This document shows, piece after piece, positions 18,901 through 27,000 of a DNA stretch of 52,957 nt; position 1 is the stretch's first letter, and each line of letters starts with the position of its first letter. The translations under genes were made by a program, and so were the position numbers. Source of the stretch: Candidatus Hatepunaea meridiana (GTDB taxonomy: Bacteria; Electryoneota; AABM5-125-24; Hatepunaeales; Hatepunaeaceae); contig JAVCDD010000366.1 of the NCBI GenBank assembly GCA_030765125.1, forward strand, positions 1 through 52,957, read 5' to 3'. The notes under the pieces were generated by a model. The model was given only the letters and a program-made list of their open reading frames with translations, did not search any database and was not told the origin of the DNA.

Positions 18901-21900
18901 CGATGTCATTAGACCAACTGTTTAGTTCACTATAAGTTAATTTTCTTTCCTTGAACGATACAGCCAATTTGTCAGGATTAGCTCTGACCCGATCTTCGAT
19001 TATATCGACAACGGTCTTATCAGGCAGACTAATGCGATGTCTGTTGAAATGGTTAACGAGCAAATCTAATTCCTTATCGGGTATGTATGCGAGCCTGTCT
19101 AAAGACAATTGGTCGTCATCAAGGATACTCTGATTTAACTCGATAAAATGCGAGAGGATTCTCTCTATTGTATCGCGAGTGAACAGTGAGTCGTTGAAAT
19201 TTATAGAAGCTCTTATTTTTCCGGATGTCCATTTAAACTGGAATACCAGATCGAACTTGCTTGTTTTTTCTTCGATTGGAATCGGTTTAATTTGGTAATC
19301 ACTTTCCCACCAGGCATCATCCGAACCTTCTTCAAACACAACCATTACATTGAACAGTGAATTTTGATCCTCATATCGATCTAACCCAAGCATTTCAATG
19401 AGCAGATCATAGGGGTATAAACGATTATCGTGAGCGCGGGTTGTATTCTGTTTTACCTTCTTAAGGAACTCAGGGAATGTTGCCCAACCTTCCAGTTTGT
19501 TTCTCACAGCAAGGACATTCACATAAAACCCGATTTGGTTCTCTAAATCAGGATGAATTCTAAGACTTGTCGGCAGTCCGATAACAATATCGGATTGAGT
19601 GGTGTATTTATAAAGGAGAACATTTACCGCTGACAGCAGATACATAAAGGGAGTTACCTTATGGTTTCTGACATATTCTCTGATACGATCACCAAGCTCA
19701 TCATCAATTGTCATATTGACCGTCTGTCCTGTATCTTGTTTCTTATCGCTTCGAGGAAAGTCTGTGGGGAGGTTCAGGGGCGCCGGTTTATCCTTAAATT
19801 GATTGAGCCAATACTTTTCATATTTTCTAAAATATGGAGAATTGATAAACTGTTGCTGCCAATCCGAATAATCTTTGTATTGAACTCTTAATGCACCGAG
19901 AGGATACGATTCGTTTGATAAACAGGATTTATAAAGGATCAGTAATTCCTCAAAGAAGACGTCAATCGACTGTTCGTCGGCAATGATATGATGAATATTC
20001 AGGTAGAGAATAGATGATTTATCGCTTATCCTGAACAACTTGCATCTGAACAAGGGAGGAGCAGTCAAATTGAAAGAGGTATGCACGTCTGACCGGATTT
20101 GTTCGATGGCGTTTTTATAACCGTTCTCGTGTATAGAAGAGTATTGAGTACGCGCTTCAGCGCGTGTAATATCAGGAATATGGGGATTTGCTTCTACGCG
20201 CTGAAGCACGCACTCAATTACTTCCAAATCCACTTCAACAGAATCACAGATCACCTGCCTTGGCTCATTATCCCTCATTATGAAGGAAGTCCTTAATATT
20301 TCGTGTCTTTCTGTAAGTTTGGTAATAGCTCTTCGTAAAATATCCGGATCAATTTCTTTATCAACCTGGATTGCGCTAGGCATATTGTATTCAACCGATC
20401 CTGACTTTAGTTGGTCGATTGTCCATATCTGCTTTTGCGAATGAGATAACGGATAGTCCTCTTGACTTTCAGCAACTTCTATCCATGGTATCCCGGATGG
20501 TTTTTGACTGGCGACGAATTGATATAGTTGATTTAAGGTAGGATTATTAAAGAGGTCTTGAAGTTCCAAATCAATCATAAATTCTTTGCGAATAGCTGCT
20601 GCCAGCCGCATCGCTTTAAGGCTATGACCGCCCAGGTCAAAAAAGTCATCGTCCCAACTAAAATCGTCCCGGTTCAGTATCAACCGGTATAGTTCTTCGA
20701 GTTTCTGCCGGTTAGCCTTTCTGCTCGCATTCGTTTTTACCTGTCTTTTCTTCTGTTCCGATGGTGATGGTAGCAATTTCCTGTTAATTTTCCCGCTGCT
20801 CATAAGTGGGAACTGATCGAGGTGCATCAATTGTGTTGGTATCATATAATCGGGCAGGAATTTTTTAAGGTGGGTTTTAACATCAATAATACTATCGATT
20901 TCCTCGCCAGTGTAATAAGCAATTAAATCTTCACTGAACAATCCCGTGCCGCTAACGACAATACATCCTGTAATTCCTGGGAATTCAATAATATGATGTT
21001 CTATCTCACCTGGTTCAACCCGAAATCCTCTAACCTTGATCTGGTGATCGGCTCGTCCGAGGAATTCGATATCGCCGTTGGATAAGAACTTTCCTCTATC
21101 ACCGGTTAAATACATCTGCTCAGAATGTCCAAAGGGATTGTTAAAGAAAGCCTTTTCAGTCAGGTCAGGATTGTTATAATATCCCCTTCCAACGCCTTCG
21201 CCGCCTATATAAATATCACCCTCAACGCCTATCGGAACAGGTCTGAACTTCCTGTCCAGAATATACATGGTTTCGTTGATGAGTGGACTTCCTATTACAG
21301 GCATTTCGTCATCAATCTTCTTTGTTGTCGACCAGATAGTAGTCTCAGTTGGACCGTATACATTGAAAACCTTTGTCCCTTTCAACAAAGACAGGGTTCT
21401 ATATAAGTCCTTTGGAATTGGTTCGCCGCCTACCAGTAAAGTTTTTAGGTTAGCGAGAAATTCTGATCCAAGGTTTTCAAGTAATACTCTTAAATGAGAA
21501 GGTGTGATCTGAAGTGTATTGCATTTATGTTTTTCTAAAATCACCTGAATCTTAGCGGGGTCTTCAATTTCTTTTATATCAGCAATAAAAACAGTCATAC
21601 CAATGGTTAGAGGAAGAAACAGCTCAAGCACGGATATGTCAAAGGTATAAGTAGTCATTGCGAGTATAGTATCATCGGAATCGAGTCCAAATCTATCAAT
21701 CAAATTCGGCACGAAAGAAGATAGGTTCTTATGGGTTATCATTACTCCTTTAGGTGTGCCTGTTGATCCTGAAGTATAAAAAACATAAGCCAGATTAGAG
21801 TTGCTGATTTCTGCTTTATAAACCGGAGTGTTGAAGCTTGCTTCGGCATGCGCAAGCAAGCTTGCGCACTCCGGTTCATTAGCATCAATAGCTATTACCG

Positions 21901-23668
21901 GGACGTCTTGAATATCTTTCAATTGATCTATAACATCCGAATGCGTCAGTATTGCTTTTGGTGAGGTTTGATCCAGAATATATCGGATTCTCTCAGCGGG
22001 GTAATCCGGATCAATCGGCACATAAGCCGCTCCTGTTTTCCAGACACTTATTACACCTAAGATCATCCACTTACTGCGAGGAATTATAAGTGCAATCAAA
22101 TCGCCGTTTTTACAATCGCTTATCCTTATTAAGTCCTTAGCGATATAATTGGCAGCGCCGGTTAATTGTTGATAACTCAGTTCTTCGGATGAACTACTTA
22201 TCGCAATCTTCTCTGGGTATTTTTGGGATGTATCATCTATTAATTCTAATATGGTTCTATCATCTGAAGTTTTTTCAGTACTGCCACTATAATTGTCTAT
22301 AATGATTTTCTTTTCCTTCACGGGGAGGATTTCAATGTCTGACAATAATCCAGCCGGATCGTCTAAACAAAGTCTGAGTATTTGTTGAAAGTGTTCCCCT
22401 GTTCGAGTCATATCGTCTTCTGTATACACATTACGATTGTAAGAAAATCGAAGGTCAAGTTCTTCTCCTGGAAATATTGTCAGTTCAAGATCGTAGTGTG
22501 TTTGTTCATACATTTCCGATGAAATAATCTTGATTCCGGGCACGAATTCAGAGTTTTCAGATAATTTGTCTTTAGGTAGATTCTCAAAGACTAATATGTG
22601 TCTGAAGAGGTTCTCCCTTACTTCTGAAAGCGCTTGGATATCTGCTAGTGAATAATGAGAGTGAGGTCTCATTTCCACACTCGCATCGTGGATATTTTTA
22701 ACCAGTTTAGAAAAAGAGTCATTATCGGCTATTTGTGCTCTGAAAGGTATCGTATTTATCATTAAACCGACTACGCTTTCGATACCGATAATTTCGGACG
22801 GTCTTATCGATAAAGTGGAACCGAAGACAACGTCATTCGTATCATTATATCGGGAGAGTAATATTGACCAAATTGCATTAATCAGGGAATTTGCAGTTAC
22901 TTTGAGTTCTACGGTAAGCCGGTTTAATTGCGAGATGCGCTCTTTCTCTATGTTGATCCAATGTATGCCCAGATCGTAGGCTGATTTATTAGCCTCATCT
23001 GAAGTGTTAGGGAGAACGATTGCTTTATCATAACTTTTTAAGTAACCTTGCCAAAATTCACGGCTTTTTTCCGCGTCTTGTTTTTGTAACCAGTGTATGT
23101 ATTTACGATATTCTATTGAGGGTGGTAAAGTAACGGCTTCATTGTTTTTAAGCGATTGATAAACGGAATACAATTCGTTGTGTATTATACCTGAACACCA
23201 GCCGTCCATAAGGATATGATGGAACGTCCAGAGAATTATGTGCTCATCGGGTCTGATCTTTATTATCATTAATCTCATCGTTTCACCGACAGCGAGGTCT
23301 AACCGTCTTGTTCGTTCTTTTAGACGATATTTCTCAATTAATTCCTGCTGTTTAGTAGGGTTGTCGGTTAGGTCTTGATACTTAAAGTTTATTGCTTTTT
23401 TTGCGAGTATTACCTGGACGGGTCTTTGGCTTTTTTTATACTGAAATGCCGTTCGCAATACTTCATGGCGTTCCAGAATTATATCCCAACTCTTTGCAAG
23501 GCAGTCTATATCAAGTTCTCCGGATACATGCAGTGTCATTTGTTGAACGTAAGCCTGACTGTCTTTATCAAACAAAGAGTGGAAGAGCATTCCCTCCTGT
23601 AAAGGAGTAAGCGGAAGGATTTCGATGATGTTCTTTTTGGAAAGCAAATTCGTGGTTTTTAATCCCAT
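15947..23668 (-). CDS. NRPS-2, C-A-T-C-A-T with terminal AAR-like reductase
   Basis: Synthetase of 2573 residues. Order: C1 (about 10-440, LPLTPLQEGMLFH, HHILMDG 150-156), A1 (about 470-975, YTSGSTGTPKG), T1 (GGHS, Ser1016), C2 (about 1070-1500, HHIIADE 1226-1232), A2 (about 1555-2063, YTSGTTGKPKG), T2 (GGSS, Ser2110), and a C-terminal reductase-like domain (about 2165-2573). C1 begins with the motif typical of C domains placed after an epimerase. A1 code reads DILQLGVIWK, nine of ten residues of the known glycine code. A2 reads about DAMTAVAVCK, loosely Phe-like. The last domain has a Rossmann motif GLGSVGS near 2347, preceded by ITTGHATT and followed by VIDDSGPH and EGGVLF, and a GCVLSC segment with Cys2511. 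This order matches long-chain acyl-ACP reductase of cyanobacteria. C2 has Glu in place of the motif glycine. Four palindromic insertions lie in frame. AAAGG precedes the start. Confidence 0.93.
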   Translation of the reverse strand: MGLKTTNLLSKKNIIEILPLTPLQEGMLFHSLFDKDSQAYVQQMTLHVSGELDIDCLAKSWDIILERHEVLRTAFQYKKSQRPVQVILAKKAINFKYQDLTDNPTKQQELIEKYRLKERTRRLDLAVGETMRLMIIKIRPDEHIILWTFHHILMDGWCSGIIHNELYSVYQSLKNNEAVTLPPSIEYRKYIHWLQKQDAEKSREFWQGYLKSYDKAIVLPNTSDEANKSAYDLGIHWINIEKERISQLNRLTVELKVTANSLINAIWSILLSRYNDTNDVVFGSTLSIRPSEIIGIESVVGLMINTIPFRAQIADNDSFSKLVKNIHDASVEMRPHSHYSLADIQALSEVRENLFRHILVFENLPKDKLSENSEFVPGIKIISSEMYEQTHYDLELTIFPGEELDLRFSYNRNVYTEDDMTRTGEHFQQILRLCLDDPAGLLSDIEILPVKEKKIIIDNYSGSTEKTSDDRTILELIDDTSQKYPEKIAISSSSEELSYQQLTGAANYIAKDLIRISDCKNGDLIALIIPRSKWMILGVISVWKTGAAYVPIDPDYPAERIRYILDQTSPKAILTHSDVIDQLKDIQDVPVIAIDANEPECASLLAHAEASFNTPVYKAEISNSNLAYVFYTSGSTGTPKGVMITHKNLSSFVPNLIDRFGLDSDDTILAMTTYTFDISVLELFLPLTIGMTVFIADIKEIEDPAKIQVILEKHKCNTLQITPSHLRVLLENLGSEFLANLKTLLVGGEPIPKDLYRTLSLLKGTKVFNVYGPTETTIWSTTKKIDDEMPVIGSPLINETMYILDRKFRPVPIGVEGDIYIGGEGVGRGYYNNPDLTEKAFFNNPFGHSEQMYLTGDRGKFLSNGDIEFLGRADHQIKVRGFRVEPGEIEHHIIEFPGITGCIVVSGTGLFSEDLIAYYTGEEIDSIIDVKTHLKKFLPDYMIPTQLMHLDQFPLMSSGKINRKLLPSPSEQKKRQVKTNASRKANRQKLEELYRLILNRDDFSWDDDFFDLGGHSLKAMRLAAAIRKEFMIDLELQDLFNNPTLNQLYQFVASQKPSGIPWIEVAESQEDYPLSHSQKQIWTIDQLKSGSVEYNMPSAIQVDKEIDPDILRRAITKLTERHEILRTSFIMRDNEPRQVICDSVEVDLEVIECVLQRVEANPHIPDITRAEARTQYSSIHENGYKNAIEQIRSDVHTSFNLTAPPLFRCKLFRISDKSSILYLNIHHIIADEQSIDVFFEELLILYKSCLSNESYPLGALRVQYKDYSDWQQQFINSPYFRKYEKYWLNQFKDKPAPLNLPTDFPRSDKKQDTGQTVNMTIDDELGDRIREYVRNHKVTPFMYLLSAVNVLLYKYTTQSDIVIGLPTSLRIHPDLENQIGFYVNVLAVRNKLEGWATFPEFLKKVKQNTTRAHDNRLYPYDLLIEMLGLDRYEDQNSLFNVMVVFEEGSDDAWWESDYQIKPIPIEEKTSKFDLVFQFKWTSGKIRASINFNDSLFTRDTIERILSHFIELNQSILDDDQLSLDRLAYIPDKELDLLVNHFNRHRISLPDKTVVDIIEDRVRANPDKLAVSFKERKLTYSELNSWSNDIAHTLIESNSIHPDDIIAVLMNRSDAAIASILAVVKTGAAFLPLDGDLPEKRVRYILKDSECKILLKSDEITLSNFDPALNVVDIESISRSDSPNPERHISGSDLAYVIYTSGTTGKPKGVMVEHHNILTTVMGQGNRMGFTGDDTMLQFSSLSFDASVMEILLALVFGAHQVPIQRDVVLDPNKFEETLEKYKITAATLPPGYIASLRKGCLKNLRILASVAEAARTEDAEYYSRYLNFYNAYGPTETAVCSAFYSYDPGSNIKFIPIGKPLPNTKVYILDKNQQPVPIGVPGELYLGGDNVARGYFKSQELTEERFIPDPYTKNSRSDTLVACAMSSKYESSSDKSVASTIYQGKLFKSGDIGKWLPDGNILYLGRADNMVKIRGFRVELSEIESTIDEHPDVIRSVVITRSKGNTKALVVYLIEKKEMSIEDLKSYLRERLPLYMVPDWFVTVESFPLTDNGKIDTEALPDTEEETRITESAERSYSDTENHLIKIWRNILNIETIDIDTSFFDLGGSSLNAIQLIHTIQSELSITVSTKELFTSPTVRQFAKYVDNQRSKPKPETAKTVDTPIPKVHLTEDRKRLHITDQSLEDLIESNRLPRLDAVALGYFTESVLTSMRVTEEEFLSRIEDVPILSDVIETHFGTIGYVILPRFTGSMYQDKDKLLSEIKQVKDLSEKLGAKSISLTGLIPSATDYGKDIVKYLNSNTLRQVLTPDATLITTGHATTIGTILLQIEKTIMETGRSFQNENVGILGLGSVGSVLALSMLQVFPHPKKIILCDLYNRREYLEDLKDRIKREYKFKGQVDIQFSQPYPPDQFYDSSFYIGATNVAEILQIEKLMPGSIVIDDSGPHCFHIGEAIKRIQDKSDILITEGGVLFTPENLNVTSYVPEQMQNIYRKNNTDPYEGFNSRHLTGCVLSCLLTLKDENITPTIGIPLADDCVENYTTLKKRGFTGGEFHISNYSLESDYAEAFRKKFQ
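16734..16763. repeat. perfect 30-bp palindrome inside NRPS-2
   Basis: Half-site GTTGCGTCAGGTGTT followed by its exact complement. It is read in frame as TLRQVLTPDAT, near residues 2302-2312, just before the Rossmann fold of the terminal reductase domain. The identical 30 bases occur at 37716-37745 in the hybrid gene. Confidence 0.95.
17849..17926. repeat. hairpin insertion inside NRPS-2 (A2 domain)
   Basis: 25-bp inverted arms (AGTAGAAGCGACACTCTTGT plus CGCTT, 17849-17873; complement 17902-17926) flank a 28-bp spacer. It is read in frame near residues 1915-1940, between the GYFKSQELTEERF stretch and the TGDxG-like motif of A2, adding about 26 residues absent from other A domains. The left arm is identical to 8101-8125. 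Confidence 0.9.
20142..20216. repeat. hairpin insertion inside NRPS-2 (C2 domain)
   Basis: 23-bp near-perfect arms (ATTGAGTACGCGCTTCAGCG and complement) at 20142-20164 and 20194-20216. It is read in frame near residues 1151-1176 of C2, ahead of the HHIIADE motif, in a surface-loop region. Confidence 0.85.
21821..21876. repeat. palindromic insertion inside NRPS-2 (A1 domain)
   Basis: AACCGGAGTG...CACTCCGGTT outer arms with inner AAGCTTGC/GCAAGCTT units. It is read in frame near residues 598-616 of A1, in the variable loop just before the YTSGSTGTPKG loop. Confidence 0.8.
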
Positions 23669-23845
23669 AATTTACCTTTTCAATTTAATGAAATTAAGAA
23701 AATATTGCGTTTTGGTGTATACCGTTTTAACTTATGGTTTTTTGCATTCTTGCAAACTATCAAGATACACTGATAAGTGTTACAACGCAATATTTTCTAT
23801 GAAATTTGAGGTCGGTATACCTAAAACACCCCGAAGGGATTGCTG

Positions 23846-23933
23846 AAATATGGGGACAGTATACCTGTTTTTTCAATAGATTGTCGGTCATTCTAATAGC
23901 ACTTATAAAAATAGGTATACTGTCCCCATATTT
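23846..23933. repeat. inverted repeat, GGGGACAGTATACC family copy 3
   Basis: Arms AAATATGGGGACAGTATACC and complement around the same GTCGGTCATTCTAA centre as copy 1 at 9865. The two copies differ at only a few positions, so they are recent. Confidence 0.8.
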
Positions 23934-24003
23934 CTTTGAGGGTTTGCAATTTAATTTGGTGGGTTTCACCCACCGCTATTTACATTCATTCCCTTTGGGA
24001 ATA
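23934..24003. repeat. CATTCCCTTCGGGAATG hairpin block, copy 3
   Basis: GTGGGTTTCACCCAC hairpin, CTATTTACATTCATTCCC, then CATTCCCTTTGGGAAT. As at 9952, it directly follows the GGGGACAG inverted repeat, so the two repeats form one compound unit present twice in the window. Confidence 0.75.
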
Positions 24004-24022
24004 TCTAATAAGGAATAATAAA

Positions 24023-27000
24023 ATGAAGGTTTCTAACAAAGTTAAACAACCAATCAAGAATCAAGGTCTGGTATTCATTTTCCCGGGCTTGGCGCCTCAA
24101 TGGGCTAAGATGGGCATGGAACTTTATAAAACTGAACCATTATATAGAGAAGTACTGGAAGACTTCGACAATCGATTTGCGAAATACTCCGGATGGTCGG
24201 TAATCGATGAGATAAAAAGAGAAGAAGCAGACTCGAAACTGGCTGAAGGCAAGTATGGTTGGACTTGTACCGTAGCCGTTCAAATATCCCTGCTTGAACT
24301 ACTCAAACACAGGGGCTTTAAACCTGATGCAGTTGTTGGTCACAGTGGAGGCGAGATCGTAGCTGCCTATGCCGCTCGTGTAATAGACATGGATGATGTC
24401 TTTAAATTAGTTTTTGGTTACCAGCATTTAATTACCAGTATTGAAGGTCAGGGCATATTGGCGCACATCGCTGCTGAGGCTCCGGTAGTGTCGGAATTGA
24501 TAGAGAAAGGTAACTTCGATGCCGCAATAATCGGAGATAACAGCCCCAAATCAACCTTGATTGCGGGTATTGAAAAAGATATTCAGAAAATCACCGGAAT
24601 ATTCACAGAGAGAGAAGTTTTTAACCGAATTATTAATTCTGAAGTACCTTTTCATACACGATTTGTAGCCCCGCATCAGGAACTTCTTTATGAGTATTTT
24701 GAGGGTATAAAACCCAAAGAGACTGATATTGACATCTATTCAATGGTTTACGGCAAGAAGAAGGAAGCGTTCTCTATGTCGCGTTACTATTGGGTCACCG
24801 CCCCCCGTGAGACTGTATTATTTCATCAGGCAGTACGTTCAGCCATCCTTGATGGGTACCGTAATTTTGTTGAGATCAGTCCTCATCCCATTCTGCTGTT
24901 TTTTATTGAAGAAACACTCGAATCAATCAAGACTACCGATTATAAAGTTGTTCCCTGTCTTATACGAGAAAACAATGATGTTGACTGCTTTGAGGAATGC
25001 GTAACGGATCTGCAAAATATTAAGGATGCGAAGATTGAGAAGAAAGTACCGGTAAAAACTGTTGCAGTGACAACACCAAAATCAATAACGGATTATTCTT
25101 CAGATATTACTGATAAAGAAGATCACCACGAACCGATCGCTGTTATCGGATTATCGTGCAGGTTTCCTGGTGGAGGGAATAGCCCCGAAGAGTTCTGGAA
25201 GTTCTTAATGGATTATGGTGATTCAAACATTGAAGTGCCTCTTGAGCGGTGGGATATGTCTAAATATTATTCACCCAATCCTGAAGAACCGGGCAAGTCA
25301 ATCACAAACGCAGCTCATTTCCTGAAAGGAATCGATGTCCATAAATTCGACGCCGCTTTCTTCAGCATAACTCCCAAGGAGGCTCTTTCACTTGACCCAA
25401 TGCAGAAATGGCTTCTTGAAGTTGCCTGGGAGGCTATGGAAAATGCGGCGATTCCCCCTTCAGATTTAATGGGCGAAAATGTCGGTGTTTTTCTGGGTCA
25501 AAGCGGTGATGATAATAAAGGTCGTCACCTTGAGACCGCGGATTTAATGAATATTGACAATTATACCGCATCAGGTTCTCTATTAAGTTCCGCAGGCGGC
25601 AGAATGTCGTATGTCTACGGTTTTACAGGTCCGAATATCTCGGTAGATACAGCATGTTCATCCGCCTTGGTTGCTCTCCATTTATCTATAAATGCCTTAA
25701 GGAATCGCGAATGTGATATGGCTTTTACTGCAGGCGCTAATGCGATTTTCAGACCTAATGGGTTTGTTGCTTTTTCAAAACTTGGCGCAATGTCTCCCGA
25801 TGGAAAATGTAAAACATTCGATGAATCCGCTGATGGCTTTGGAAGAGGCGAAGGATGCGGGGTTGTGATTCTTAAGCGTCTAAGCGATGCTTTACGCGAC
25901 AAGGATAATATCCGTGCAGTTATTGAAGGTTCGGCGCTTAATCAAGATGGCGACAGCCCCAGTTTTACATCGCCAAGCGAATCTGCACAAGAGGAAATAG
26001 TAAGGAAAGCGCTTAGGAATGCCGGTCTGAAACCTTCCGATATTGATTATGTAGAAGCCCATGGAACCGGAACGTCAGTCGGGGATGTTTTTGAATTAAA
26101 TGGTTTAAATAACGTATTTTGCGGAGGTAACGGTAGAGGTGAAAAGCTCACAGTCGGTTCTGTCAAGTCAAATATCGGTCACCTTGAAGGTTCAGCGGCA
26201 ATGCCCAGTATCATTAAAGTTATTTTGTCTTTGAAGAATGAAACTATTCCACCGAACATCCATTTTAATAATCCTAATCCCGGTTTCAATTGGGATGAAG
26301 GCTGCATTCAAGTTCCTACAAAAGCAAAACCGTGGAGAAGAGGTGAAAGGAAACGATATGCCGGCGTCAGCGCTTATGGTTTTTCTGGAACTAACGGCAA
26401 CGTCGTTTTTGGTGAGGCTCCGGTAGTTACGTATGAGGAAAACTCCGTAGACAGACCATTACATCTACTCACAATTTCCGCAAGAGAAGCAAAGGCGTTG
26501 GAGCAATTAACATCTAAATATGTGCAATATCTCGAAAATAATCCGTCAGTAAATATTGGCGATTTTTGCTATACCGCCGGTTCAGGAAGGGATCACTTTA
26601 ATCATCGTCTGTGTGTCTCAGGTCAAACCATAGACGATTTTAAGAAGCATCTTAATGAATTTCAAGAGAAAGGCTCGAGCCGTCAGATTCTGACCGGTAA
26701 ATCGAAAAGTAAAAAATCTCCACTGGTATTTCTTTATTCCGGACAAGGATCCCAATATTCAGGAATGACACAACAGCTTTATGATACGTACAAACCTTTC
26801 CGTGATTCACTCGACAAGGTTGATCGGATTATCCAACCTTACTTAGACATTTCACTCGTTGAATTATTTTTTGATTCCTCGCAAAAAGAACTCATCAATA
26901 GGACAGACATCACCCAACCGGCGATATTTGCCGTACAATGCGCACTGACTGAATTATGGAAGTTCTGGGGCATTGTACCCGATGCGGTTGCCGGTCATAG

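Larger units (their letters stand above)
23669..24022. promoter_or_regulatory. divergent control region between NRPS-2 and PKS-1
   Basis: A 354-base region between the two largest divergent genes. Near the NRPS-2 side an inverted repeat pairs GAAAATATTGCGTT (23698-23711) with AACGCAATATTTTC (23784-23797), and GTATACC appears on both sides of it. Next come an intact GGGGACAG inverted repeat (23846-23933) and a hairpin block (23934-24003) that ends just before the PKS-1 ribosome-binding site. Promoters for both genes must be here; I could not identify -35/-10 pairs securely. Confidence 0.5.

Noticed and set aside
23936-24022. Longer N-terminus for PKS-1
   Set aside because: The extra residues are coded by a hairpin repeat block; AAGGA fixes the start at 24023.
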